From assembly GCF_019042245.1 (NCBI RefSeq), contig NZ_JAHQCX010000017.1, forward strand, positions 57,772 to 121,771: a stretch of 64,000 nucleotides of DNA. Reading direction: 5' to 3'. Positions 16,665-24,685 of the stretch are shown here, piece by piece; position 1 is the first letter of the stretch, and the number at the start of each line of letters is the position of its first letter. The position numbers and the translations under genes are program-made. The notes beneath the pieces are model-generated. The model worked only from the letters and a program-made list of their open reading frames with translations. It was not told where the DNA came from and made no database searches. Origin of the DNA: Diplocloster modestus. Lineage in GTDB: Bacteria; Bacillota; Clostridia; Lachnospirales; Lachnospiraceae.

Positions 16665-17766
16665 TTAGGTCCTCACTTTTTACAGATATATAATCTATGG
16701 CTTCTTTCATTTCCTGTTCCGTTACGGTTTTGTCTATTACAGCTTTTCCGATCCCTTTGAGCAGGATAAATTTCACCTGGCCGCCGGACATCTTCTTGTC
16801 GGATCTGCTGGTATCGATGATATCTTCTGTATTCAGGCCGGTTAAGGATATGGGGAGACCAAAGCCTACGAACATATCGCGGATCTCGAAGAATTCTTCC
16901 TCTGAGAGACTGCCCCGCTGCCAGGAGATATAGGCGGCGGCTACGCAGCCCAAAGCGACGCATTCTCCGTGAAGCATGGTGAAGTCTTTTAATTTTTCTA
17001 TGGCGTGGCCTATGGTGTGACCGAAATTTAACAGGGCACGGTCTCCCTGTTCCGTCGGATCTTTTTCTACTACCGCTCTCTTTATTTTGCAGCTTTCAGA
17101 TACCAGGTGCTGCAGTACTTCCGGCTCCTTTTCCTCGATTTCGTAAAGGTTACCCAGGATCCACTCATAATAGGAAGCGTTCCGAATCAGGCCATGTTTG
17201 AGTACTTCTCCCATCCCCGAGGCAAACTGCCGGTCGTCCAGAGTATCCAGTGTGTGTAAGTTGATATAGACCAGCTTCGGCATATGAAAAGCACCCACCA
17301 TGTTTTTATAGCAGTCAAAGTCCACACCTGTCTTTCCACCGATGCTGGAATCCACCTGGGACAGCAATGTGGTCGGAATCTGGATAAAGCCCACTCCACG
17401 CAGATAGGTAGCGGCGGCAAATCCGGTTAAATCCCCCACCACACCGCCTCCGAGAGCGATGAGGATGTCTTTTCTCTCGAAATGATTCCGGATCAGATGC
17501 TCATAGAGTTTCTGCACGGTGGCCAGCGTCTTGCTGGCTTCTCCTGCCTCAAATACGAACTCGGTTACAGACTCCTCGATAGGAATCAGATACTCTTTCA
17601 GCTGATCTGCATAGAGAGGGGCCACATGGCTGTCGGTGACTACACATACTTTTTTCCGGATTATACCGGTTTCCTTAAGCGCAGCCGGCAGCGCCTGAAA
17701 ATCCTGTTCCAATATGATATCATAACACTTGTTTCCATCTTTTTTTACCGGTAATCTCTCGGCCAT
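16657..17766 (-). CDS. aroB: 3-dehydroquinate synthase
   Basis: 369 residues from the ATG at 17766, directly behind a strong AGGAGG; the in-frame ATG at 17847 would add 27 residues and has no such site. It cyclises DAHP to 3-dehydroquinate, using NAD and a divalent metal. Signatures: ALGGGVVGDLTGFAAATYLRG and IPTTLLSQVDSSIGGKTGVD, and LLNFGHTIGHAIEKL with metal ligands. It heads an aroB-lspA-rluD unit. The region upstream holds a terminator, a structured element and a possible Phe-rich mini-ORF (17786-17991). Confidence 0.96.
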   Translation of the reverse strand: MAERLPVKKDGNKCYDIILEQDFQALPAALKETGIIRKKVCVVTDSHVAPLYADQLKEYLIPIEESVTEFVFEAGEASKTLATVQKLYEHLIRNHFERKDILIALGGGVVGDLTGFAAATYLRGVGFIQIPTTLLSQVDSSIGGKTGVDFDCYKNMVGAFHMPKLVYINLHTLDTLDDRQFASGMGEVLKHGLIRNASYYEWILGNLYEIEEKEPEVLQHLVSESCKIKRAVVEKDPTEQGDRALLNFGHTIGHAIEKLKDFTMLHGECVALGCVAAAYISWQRGSLSEEEFFEIRDMFVGFGLPISLTGLNTEDIIDTSRSDKKMSGGQVKFILLKGIGKAVIDKTVTEQEMKEAIDYISVKSEDLND

Positions 17767-17785
17767 TTTTTCCTCCTGTACGCTT

Positions 17786-17875
17786 TTACTGCGCCATAAA
17801 TACTGCGAAAGCAGGTTCACGGAACCTTTTTTCCGTATGTAACGCAAAAGTAGGGATGAACCTCTTTTTGTTCAA
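17786..17875 (-). CDS. Possible 29-residue Phe-rich leader ORF before aroB
   Basis: A TTG at 17875 with GGAG 8 nt upstream opens MNKKRFIPTFALHTEKRF and continues to a TAA at 17786, 19 nt before the aroB ATG. Five of 29 residues are Phe (positions 6, 10, 18, 23, 26). Too short for normal gene calling. Phe enrichment ahead of a shikimate gene suggests a leader peptide, but no terminator follows it, so ordinary attenuation is not supported. Confidence 0.3.
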   Translation of the reverse strand: MNKKRFIPTFALHTEKRFREPAFAVFMAQ

Positions 17876-17886
17876 CCTTATCACTC

Positions 17887-17930
17887 CAAAAGAAAGAGCA
17901 TCAGGAGTAAAAGCTTCTTACTGACGCTCT
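17887..17930 (-). terminator. Terminator between sepF and aroB
   Basis: AGAGCGTCAG pairs with CTGATGCTCT (10 bp, one G-U pair) around a 16-nt loop, followed on the minus strand by TTCTTTT. It would end the HlyD-yggS-sepF transcript or form part of an aroB leader switch. Confidence 0.65.
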
Positions 17931-17937
17931 GCACAAG

Positions 17938-17991
17938 CATAGCCGCCGAACCATCCCATCACTTCGGATGTAATCTCCCGTCCTGGCTATG
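17938..17991 (-). ncRNA. Unidentified structured element upstream of the terminator
   Basis: CATAGCC / GGCTATG close a 54-nt domain that holds two further possible helices, CGG(..)CCG and CCGAA(12 nt)TTCGG. It is followed after 7 nt by the terminator stem. The arrangement resembles a riboswitch, but I could not match any known class. Confidence 0.35.
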
Positions 17992-18052
17992 TAAAATATG
18001 TAGTTGATATCTCTTAGTTAATCTCTTGTTTTGCTTTTCCTTTCCAGCTGCT

Positions 18053-18580
18053 TTAGAAATCTGTCTGGATAGCCGGCACATCAAACGCACCATTTAAAAT
18101 ATCCTGAAGATCACCGGAAATATCCACGCTGGACGGAGTTACAATGAAAATGAAACTGGAGATCTTTTGCAGATTTCCGTTGATGGCAAAACAGGATCCT
18201 GAGGTAAAATCAATAATCCGCTGTGCCAGCTCCATATCCAGCCCCTCCATATTCAGTACCACTGTCCTTTCAGACAAAAGGGTCTCCGTAATCTCTCTGG
18301 TGTCCTCAAAGGAAGTAGGCTTAATCACACAGACTTCCATTCCGCTTCCTGTCCTCCTTGGCTGACGCATCGGGGTTACCTTATTGCTTGCCTGCTGCTT
18401 TATGGGTTTTACCTTTGCCGGCTTGTCTTCCATAAAATCGTCATCATCGTCTATATCGGTTTTCTTAAATTTTCTTTTCTTTGGTGTATCGTCAAAATCT
18501 TCATCATCGAAGAAATCGTCATCAAAATCGTCATCATCATTTAGCTTCATAGCATCCAAAAACTTGTCCAAAACGCCCAT
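18053..18580 (-). CDS. sepF: Cell division protein SepF
   Basis: 175 residues. The N-terminal membrane-binding helix MGVLDKFLDAMKL is followed by a long acidic, low-complexity linker (about 14-55) encoded by GAT/GAC runs, and a C-terminal SepF domain with VLNMEGLDMELAQRIIDF and GSCFAINGNLQKIS (about 110-145). SepF polymerises and tethers FtsZ to the membrane with FtsA. It follows yggS, an arrangement conserved in Gram-positives (ylmE-ylmF). AroB lies downstream behind a terminator. Confidence 0.95.
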   Translation of the reverse strand: MGVLDKFLDAMKLNDDDDFDDDFFDDEDFDDTPKKRKFKKTDIDDDDDFMEDKPAKVKPIKQQASNKVTPMRQPRRTGSGMEVCVIKPTSFEDTREITETLLSERTVVLNMEGLDMELAQRIIDFTSGSCFAINGNLQKISSFIFIVTPSSVDISGDLQDILNGAFDVPAIQTDF

Positions 18581-18653
18581 GACTAACTCTCCTATCTATA
18601 TACTATTCGTTCCCATGCGGTAATAAACCGCACGCATACCCGAAGGGTATGTA

Positions 18654-19358
18654 TTACCGGTTGCCAGGAATGGTATAATTTCTGGCACCAAAAATACCTG
18701 TGCCGACCCGTACCATCGTAGCCCCCTCTTCGATTGCTACCTCATAATCACCTGTCATTCCCATCGACAAGGCACTCATAGATACATTATCAATGTTTTT
18801 CCCTGTTATGTCAACAGATAATTTCCTTAAATTACGGAAATGAATCCGGTTATCTTCGGGGTTTTCCACAAACGGGGCAATGGTCATCAGCCCGCTGACC
18901 CGGATACCCGGAAGCTTAGCGGCGGCTTCCACCAGAGCAGGCGCAGCCTCCGGCGTGACGCCGAATTTGGAATCTTCCCCCGCCATATTTACCTCGATCA
19001 GCACCGGCACCTCCACATTCTTCTTTACCGCCAGCTCACTGATCGTCTCGGCCAGCTTCAGGGAGTCCACCGAATGGATCATGCAGACTTTGTCTACAAT
19101 GTATTTTACTTTATTTCTCTGCAGGTGCCCGATCATATGCCAGTTCAGATTTCGCGGGAGAACCTCATATTTGTCCACGATTTCCTGTACTTTATTCTCT
19201 CCAAAATCTACGATTCCGGCCCCGATCGCCTCTTCCACCATAGATACCGGCTTTGTCTTACTGACTGCTATGAGTGTAACCTCTTCCCGGTTCCGTCCAG
19301 CCCTTTCACAGGCCTGGCCTATGCGTGTTTCTACTTCTGCCAGATTCTCTTTTACCAT
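18654..19358 (-). CDS. YggS-family pyridoxal phosphate-binding protein
   Basis: 234 residues from ATG 19358, with AAGGAG 9 nt upstream; an ATG at 19367 abuts the same site and is less likely. PLP-binding lysine in LIAVSKTKPV (about 34), then DFGENKVQEIVDKYE and WHMIGHLQRNKVKYIV, all typical of the COG0325 alanine-racemase-like fold. It keeps free PLP in balance and is not known to be catalytic. Sits directly upstream of sepF, as in many Firmicutes. Confidence 0.94.
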   Translation of the reverse strand: MVKENLAEVETRIGQACERAGRNREEVTLIAVSKTKPVSMVEEAIGAGIVDFGENKVQEIVDKYEVLPRNLNWHMIGHLQRNKVKYIVDKVCMIHSVDSLKLAETISELAVKKNVEVPVLIEVNMAGEDSKFGVTPEAAPALVEAAAKLPGIRVSGLMTIAPFVENPEDNRIHFRNLRKLSVDITGKNIDNVSMSALSMGMTGDYEVAIEEGATMVRVGTGIFGARNYTIPGNR

Positions 19359-19404
19359 GGAATCCATCTCCTTTTTACTAATAATCTGTCCATAAGTCTG
19401 GAAC

Positions 19405-20796
19405 CTATTGATAAATAATATCATCTTCTTTCACCGCGGAACCATCCAAAGCGATATAGTCATAAATAGACAGGCCATATTTGGTTCCCTCTTCCACAAT
19501 ACAATATTCCTCATTTTGATACAGGATATTGACCTGACGGAATACCGCATAGCCCTTGTTGATATTATAAACGCCTTTTAAGGTGGCTTTTTTCCCGATC
19601 TGATAGCGTTCCTGGGATTCTGGTTTAATCACATAATCCCCCAGATGAAATTCTACCGTATCCACATAGGCTTCCGTCTCAGAGACCGAATAAACCGTGG
19701 GATAAATCATTTCCATAGACGCCTGTCCGTTCTCGTCGTAGGTCTCCAGCATAAAGCCTTCCTGGCTGCTGTTCCCGCCCACCGTCAGATAATCCAGCGG
19801 TATCAAATAAAAATCCTTATCCACCAGTGAACTCGCCGGTATTTTCAGACCTTTTGTCTGATCCAGCATCAGTTCTATATTCAAATACCGTTTATCGGCA
19901 TAGCGGATCATGGAATTTCTGAATTCTAATTTTCCATAGGTATTCCCATCCCTGCTGGACATACTAAACGAAGCCCAGGCCTTTGTATTATCATCCAGGA
20001 ACCGGACCTGCACATACTGCATGTCCTGCATCCGGCGCACCTGTTCTTCGTCCATCTGGATCACCACAGACCAGTCCTCACCGGTAATCAGTTTGTAAGT
20101 GGGGTCACCCGGATTCACGATCTCATTGGTCCGAAGATTCGTCTTTTTATAATTTGCTTCGTTGAACATATCCGCAGTCACCACATCAGCGGTAATCTCT
20201 TCCAGCTGATCCACATTATAGACTACGACCCCAGGCTCGGACGCAGAATAAGTGTTGAACATTCCTCCGGCCTGCGAAGCGATATCACTCAGATCCGTCA
20301 GCATGGCGGTGTTCATTAATTCTATAATGTCCCCCTCCAGGCTGTATTTAAAATCATAGACGCTGGTAAAATCCGAATCATCGAAACTGTTACTGAAATT
20401 CTGGATTTCCGACTTTATGGTTTTCAGATTATCACCTGAAAGAATATTTTCTTCCTTTGCGGATTCCGCCAGAGCTGCCATGGCCTTTCCGCTTTCATCT
20501 ATAGAATAGACAACTGTTCCGTTGGCTACTTTTTCCTTTTCTCTTGCGTAATAGTTGACATACCCGGACTGCTCCGCATGGACCACAGTTTCCTGGCGCA
20601 GAATGAGGCCTGTATAGGTGTTATCTTCAGCCAGACTTCCGGCTTTTACCTCATAAGGTGAGATACGTACGCGCGTGGCATACATATAGACACAAATCAC
20701 TAAATAAATAAAAATCGCTGCAAATATAATAACTCCAATATTTATGTGAAAAGGCTTCCGGTACTTCGTAACCTTTTTATTCCTGCTGCCTGACAA
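19405..20796 (-). CDS. HlyD-like membrane-anchored protein
   Basis: 463 residues from a TTG at 20796 that has GGAGG 7 nt upstream; the longer frame to 20880 crosses the promoter and has no site. One N-terminal transmembrane helix (about 20-40) anchors a large extracytoplasmic part with a biotinyl/lipoyl-like hairpin near VVHAEQSGYVNYYAREKE (about 70-90), as in HlyD/MacA adaptors. No ABC or outer-membrane partner is adjacent. This family is commonly found upstream of yggS-sepF in Lachnospiraceae, so a role at the division site is an inference from position. TATAAT at 20835-20830 is a likely -10. Confidence 0.7.
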   Translation of the reverse strand: MSGSRNKKVTKYRKPFHINIGVIIFAAIFIYLVICVYMYATRVRISPYEVKAGSLAEDNTYTGLILRQETVVHAEQSGYVNYYAREKEKVANGTVVYSIDESGKAMAALAESAKEENILSGDNLKTIKSEIQNFSNSFDDSDFTSVYDFKYSLEGDIIELMNTAMLTDLSDIASQAGGMFNTYSASEPGVVVYNVDQLEEITADVVTADMFNEANYKKTNLRTNEIVNPGDPTYKLITGEDWSVVIQMDEEQVRRMQDMQYVQVRFLDDNTKAWASFSMSSRDGNTYGKLEFRNSMIRYADKRYLNIELMLDQTKGLKIPASSLVDKDFYLIPLDYLTVGGNSSQEGFMLETYDENGQASMEMIYPTVYSVSETEAYVDTVEFHLGDYVIKPESQERYQIGKKATLKGVYNINKGYAVFRQVNILYQNEEYCIVEEGTKYGLSIYDYIALDGSAVKEDDIIYQ

Positions 20797-20914
20797 CTTA
20801 TAACCTCCGATCCTTTCATCGCTTTTTCGATTATACCACTTTTTCCCTCTTTTGTGTATAACTTCTTGTAATTCGGACAATAATAGAATCAGACTGAAAA
20901 GGAGGTATGATATT

Positions 20915-21136
20915 ATGGGTTCTAAAGGTATTGACTATACGGTTCTCACTATTGTTATCATCGGAGCAATCAACTGGGGATTAATCGGCTTCTTCGGTTT
21001 TGATCTTGTTGCTTTTCTCTTCGGGAATATGACCTGGCTATCCAGAATCGTATATGGACTCGTAGGTATCTGCGGTTTATATATGATCAGCATCTATGGT
21101 CGTGTTACTGATTTGGGCCATGCTCATAGTAACTAA
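20915..21136 (+). CDS. DUF378 small membrane protein
   Basis: 73 residues, two hydrophobic helices with the family hallmark GAINWGLIGFFGFDLVAFLFG (central part) and LSRIVYGLVGICGLY. DUF378 members are tiny two-pass membrane proteins of unknown role. The ATG at 20915 follows GGAGG; the longer frame from 20852 is not supported. Divergent from the HlyD-like gene and closed by a terminator. Confidence 0.88.
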   Translation: MGSKGIDYTVLTIVIIGAINWGLIGFFGFDLVAFLFGNMTWLSRIVYGLVGICGLYMISIYGRVTDLGHAHSN

Positions 21137-21160
21137 GTGTTGAAGCCGTTCTAGGCATAG

Positions 21161-21198
21161 AAAAAGCAGGGAACCTTTCAAAGATTTTCTGCTTTTTT
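21161..21198 (+). terminator. Terminator after DUF378
   Basis: AAAAAGCAGGGAA pairs with TTTTCTGCTTTTT around an 11-nt loop; the T run is part of the stem. It could also serve the convergent HAD gene. Confidence 0.75.
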
Positions 21199-21260
21199 GT
21201 GCCGTTGGCAGGCGGCGGTTATTCGTTTTTCAATGATTTATCCGTATGACAAACTGGGAG

Positions 21261-21881
21261 TTAGTTGGCTAATACAATGACTTCATCCATAGAATTAAAC
21301 ACCAAATCTGCATTTGAACCCTCAACATTTGAACCATTCCATTTTACCAATGCGGCTGTAATTCCCGCATTTTTTGCACACAGTACATCAGTAGGCATAT
21401 CCCCAATATATATACTTTCAGTTGGATTGCTTTTTGACATTTCTATAAATTTTAATAACGGTTCAGCATCAGGCTTGTGTTTTTCCGTATCTTCTTCTAA
21501 TACTACGAAATCCATTATCTTATCAAAATCAAAAGAATTAAAGTACATAGCATATTCGTTTTTGCTTCGTGACGATACAGCACCTACCTGACATTTCAAT
21601 GATTTAAGTTTTAGCAACATCTCTTTCGCACCAGCGAAATAGTCACTATCGCTCGCAAATACCTCATAGTTTTTCTGCCAATGATTTATAAATTCCGAAT
21701 CTACGGTTGCATTCAGTTTCTGCAAACCAATATCTGTTGTAACACCAAGCACAACACGAACATCATTAATAGAAAAATCATATCCATATTCCTTTAGGGT
21801 AAATTGCCATGTTTTCAATACCGCTTGTTCAGTGTCAATTAATGTACCATCCAAATCAAAAATATAATTCTTATATTTCAT
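21261..21881 (-). CDS. HAD-family hydrolase, phosphoglycolate phosphatase-like
   Basis: 206 residues from ATG 21881 (GGAGG 5 nt upstream). HAD motif I is FDLDGTLIDT near residue 7, motif II is the AVSSRSKNEY segment, motif III includes KHKPDAEPLL and motif IV is YIGDMPTDVLCAKNAG. Such enzymes dephosphorylate small metabolites, for example 2-phosphoglycolate, pyrophosphate or nucleotides; the substrate is not evident. The gene is clearly richer in A+T and in AT-ending codons than its neighbours, which suggests acquisition from another genome. Confidence 0.85.
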   Translation of the reverse strand: MKYKNYIFDLDGTLIDTEQAVLKTWQFTLKEYGYDFSINDVRVVLGVTTDIGLQKLNATVDSEFINHWQKNYEVFASDSDYFAGAKEMLLKLKSLKCQVGAVSSRSKNEYAMYFNSFDFDKIMDFVVLEEDTEKHKPDAEPLLKFIEMSKSNPTESIYIGDMPTDVLCAKNAGITAALVKWNGSNVEGSNADLVFNSMDEVIVLAN

Positions 21882-22047
21882 ACATTCCTCCACAAATTAT
21901 AATTTGTCGCTGACCTCATTATACTATGACTAGTTACTTTTGGAAATAAATGAATTATAAACTTGTCGGCCATCCCCATTGCCATATCGTCACAGGAATG
22001 CTAAATTAATAGCAGGCTCAACCAAAAGCCAATTCAGGAGGTACCAT

Positions 22048-22635
22048 ATGGAATTTGATATCAAAGATATGAAATGGATTCATGAACCAAAGTCCTATGA
22101 GATCGCGGAAGACCGGATCAGGATCCAAACAGATCCGTTCACCGATTTCTGGCAGAGGACGTATTATGGCTTCCAAAATGACAATGCACCTGCCCTTTTG
22201 TATGAGACCGGCGAGCAGTATTTTTCGTTTACAGTCCGGACTGATTTCGAGAGCCAGCACAGATTTGATCAGTGCGGTATCGCAGTTTATGAGGATAGTG
22301 AAAACTGGTGTAAAGCATCCGTAGAGTATGAGAATGAACAATTTCAAAGGCTGGGGAGTGTAGTGACGAATCTGGGATATTCGGACTGGGCGACCACCGA
22401 TATATCTGCAGAAGTAAAAACAGTCTGGTATCGTCTCAGCCGACGTGAAAGTGATTTTTGTATTGAGTGTTCCATGGATGGCCAAGAATACCGCCAAATG
22501 CGTATTTTCCATCTGTTCGAGGGCACAAAGAACGTGCACTTCGGTATCTATGCATGCAGCCCGGAAGCCTCTTCATTTTCAGCTTGGTTTAGTGAAATAA
22601 AGCTTTCAGACTGTAAATGGCCTGCACATCAATAA
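22048..22635 (+). CDS. DUF1349 family concanavalin-like protein
   Basis: 195 residues, cytoplasmic (no signal peptide), rich in aromatic residues, with the DUF1349 pattern TDFWQRTYYGFQNDNAPALL, DQCGIAVYEDSENWCKASVE and a final SFSAWFSEIKLSDCKWPAH. These proteins have a jelly-roll lectin-like fold; yeast and bacterial members are uncharacterised, with carbohydrate binding suspected. AGGAGG lies upstream of the ATG. It is a single-gene unit with its own terminator. Confidence 0.85.
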   Translation: MEFDIKDMKWIHEPKSYEIAEDRIRIQTDPFTDFWQRTYYGFQNDNAPALLYETGEQYFSFTVRTDFESQHRFDQCGIAVYEDSENWCKASVEYENEQFQRLGSVVTNLGYSDWATTDISAEVKTVWYRLSRRESDFCIECSMDGQEYRQMRIFHLFEGTKNVHFGIYACSPEASSFSAWFSEIKLSDCKWPAHQ

Positions 22636-22670
22636 GATTCTTCCGAAGGTTTGGGCTGTGCCTCACTCAT

Positions 22671-22718
22671 AAAAAAGGCATTCCCGTGCAGATCAATCTG
22701 CCGCAGAATGCCTTTTTT
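22671..22718 (+). terminator. Terminator after DUF1349 gene
   Basis: AAAAAAGGCATTC pairs with GAATGCCTTTTTT, with an inner GCAGAT/ATCTGC stem. The near-symmetric A/T tracts make it bidirectional, also serving the convergent gene at 22788. Confidence 0.9.
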
Positions 22719-22787
22719 ATTCTATTTTTTCTTACTTTAAATTCAAATTGTAGTTTTATGGAACTTTAAATTATTCCCTATGTATGT

Positions 22788-23207
22788 TTACAGGGAAACC
22801 AGGATGTTCTGTTTTACTGACTCAGGGAGTTGGTCTTCATCCAATGAGATACTTAATACAAACTTAATACCGAAGGTTTCTCCGATCTTTTCTATTTTTG
22901 CGACTACAGAAGAGATATCCTGCCCTTCCAAACGGGCGATTTTTAAGAAGCTGTCTAAATACATCTGCTCAAGATCATGATCCTGGGAAATAATCCCGCT
23001 TAAAAAACCAACAAATTCATCACTGTTTTCAATCAGATATTCTGAAACATCGATCAAACGAATCTTGTTATTTAACTCATACATGTGCTTCACACTTTTA
23101 TCCAGATATACAATGTTTCCGGAAGCGGCTTTGATCTCCTGATTTACTTTATCCAAGAGATGTTTTGTCTTTCCTTTCCCCTTGTTGCCTACGATTAACT
23201 GTACCAT
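22788..23207 (-). CDS. Small P-loop protein of unknown function
   Basis: 139 residues. A Walker A motif GNKGKGKT at residues 7-14 lies right at the N-terminus, followed by a predicted helix-strand pattern with IVYLDKSVKHMYELNN; a clear Walker B is not seen (IKFVLSISLDED is the nearest). Proteins like this are often mislabelled PilT-like in Lachnospiraceae annotations. AAGGAGGAG precedes the ATG. It is single-copy here with its own promoter, immediately downstream of the dac operon. ATP/GTP binding is likely; function is not known. Confidence 0.7.
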   Translation of the reverse strand: MVQLIVGNKGKGKTKHLLDKVNQEIKAASGNIVYLDKSVKHMYELNNKIRLIDVSEYLIENSDEFVGFLSGIISQDHDLEQMYLDSFLKIARLEGQDISSVVAKIEKIGETFGIKFVLSISLDEDQLPESVKQNILVSL

Positions 23208-23279
23208 TGCAATCTCCTCCTTGTTTCCGGGATGTTCTTGTTCGTTAAATTTACCAAAAACATCTGTTATTTATACTTA

Positions 23280-23308
23280 ATTATAGTCTGAATGATAAAA
23301 AAATACAA
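23280..23308 (-). promoter_or_regulatory. Promoter of the small P-loop gene
   Basis: Minus strand: TTGTAT at 23308-23303, a 17-bp spacer and TATAAT at 23285-23280, starting 2 bp after the dac stop codon. Confidence 0.65.
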
Positions 23309-23310
23309 CC

Positions 23311-24288
23311 TTAATTATTAATTATACTCAACAAATTATTCATCTGTGCGTATAACGCGTCTCTGTCCTTGGCTTTTAAAATTGTGGAAATATATGGATT
23401 CCCGGAAGCGTCCTGGGCCAGCACGGTCAGACAGGACTGGGCCTTCTCCGTCGTCCCCGTTTTCCCGCCGATTACAACTACGTTTTCGGGGGCGGTGGTG
23501 TCGCCGGTGAGATAATGGTTCGTATTTTTCCAGTTTATCTCTCTGGCTGAGCCGTCAGCGGATGTTACCGTCGCTGTATATTCCTTTGTCTGCATCATAT
23601 CCAGGAAGGTTTCATTTTGTGTCACTTTCTGGAAGATCAGATAGAGATCATAGACGGTGGAATAATGGTTGTCGTCATGGAGACCGCTGGCGTTTACAAA
23701 GTGGGTATCCACAGCTCCCAGTTCCCGGGCTCTCTGGTTCATCCGGTTGGCAAATTCTTCCTCGCTGCCGGCGATATGCTCCGCCACCGCTTTAGCCGCA
23801 TCGTTACCGGACCACATGATCATCCCGTACAGCAGGTCCCGAAGAACGATCTGGTCCCCTGCCTTGATCCCGCTTTTCTGCGCTCCGGCTTCCAGGGTCA
23901 CCGCGTTCTCACTGACGGTTACCACATCGTCCAGATTTCCCTGTTCCAGCGCGATCAGCGCAGTCATGATCTTTGTGATACTGGCCGGATATAAAACTTC
24001 ATGTACATTTTTCGCGTACCGCACGTCCTGCCCGTTGATGTTGAACAGACCCGCGCTCTCTGACTGCGACATGTCGATATCCGCGTCCACATCTCCCGCT
24101 GTAACGCACAAATTCGCAGCAAAGGGATTTAACACCTCTCCTGCGTCACTTGATGCACTGGGGCCATAGGCCGGATTGTCAAAATCATAAGCATTTGTAA
24201 GCACTGCACTTTGTCCGCAGCCCGATAACAGGACTGTCATAAAAAGTGCGGCACTTACCCCTCTGATCTTTTTATTTATACATCTCAC
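23311..24288 (-). CDS. D-alanyl-D-alanine carboxypeptidase, lipoprotein
   Basis: 325 residues. A lipoprotein signal peptide (lipobox LLSGC, Cys at about 24), then an S11-type transpeptidase fold with SITK (in YPASITKIMTAL), SGND (in MIMWSGNDAAKAV) and KTGT (in GGKTGTTEKA). It trims the terminal D-Ala of peptidoglycan pentapeptides and so limits cross-linking. The GTG start overlaps the mgsA 3' end by 17 bp and has a weak ribosome binding site. Last gene of the cell-shape operon, which fits its substrate. Confidence 0.93.
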   Translation of the reverse strand: MRCINKKIRGVSAALFMTVLLSGCGQSAVLTNAYDFDNPAYGPSASSDAGEVLNPFAANLCVTAGDVDADIDMSQSESAGLFNINGQDVRYAKNVHEVLYPASITKIMTALIALEQGNLDDVVTVSENAVTLEAGAQKSGIKAGDQIVLRDLLYGMIMWSGNDAAKAVAEHIAGSEEEFANRMNQRARELGAVDTHFVNASGLHDDNHYSTVYDLYLIFQKVTQNETFLDMMQTKEYTATVTSADGSAREINWKNTNHYLTGDTTAPENVVVIGGKTGTTEKAQSCLTVLAQDASGNPYISTILKAKDRDALYAQMNNLLSIINN

Positions 24289-24667
24289 GCCACTCTAAGT
24301 CTCCTCTGTCCAGAGATTTGATCAGTAATTCCGCACTGGCCAGGTTGGTCGCCAGCGGAATATTGTGCATATCACACAGCCGCACCACATTGTTGACGTC
24401 CGGTTCGTGGGCTTTGGGCGCCAGCGGATCCCGAAGGAATATCACCAGATCGATCTGGTTATGTTCGATCTGTGCTCCCAACTGCTGCTCTCCCCCCAAA
24501 TGACCCGCCAGGTACTTGTGAACGTTCAGATTCGTCACTTCTTCGATCAGACGTCCGGTTGTCCCTGTGGCATATAATTCATGTTTGCTTAAAATCCCCC
24601 GATAAGCAATGCAAAAGTTCTGCATTAGTTTCTTCTTCGAGTCATGCGCGATTAATCCGATATTCAT
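24272..24667 (-). CDS. mgsA: Methylglyoxal synthase
   Basis: 131 residues, typical length. It converts dihydroxyacetone phosphate to methylglyoxal and phosphate, a bypass when phosphate is limiting. Signatures: LIAHDSKKKLM, ATGTTGRLIEE and HLGGEQQLGA, and LRDPLAPKAHEPDV with catalytic Asp and His. TTAGGAGGAA precedes the ATG. It sits between rodA and dac in a cell-wall operon, a placement seen in other clostridia whose reason is not obvious. Confidence 0.96.
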   Translation of the reverse strand: MNIGLIAHDSKKKLMQNFCIAYRGILSKHELYATGTTGRLIEEVTNLNVHKYLAGHLGGEQQLGAQIEHNQIDLVIFLRDPLAPKAHEPDVNNVVRLCDMHNIPLATNLASAELLIKSLDRGDLEWREMYK

Positions 24668-24685
24668 TTACGATTCCTCCTAATG

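Noticed and set aside
18420..18545. GAT/GAC-rich repeat resembling a microsatellite
   Set aside because: It encodes the acidic linker of SepF, is in frame and is explained by protein composition.
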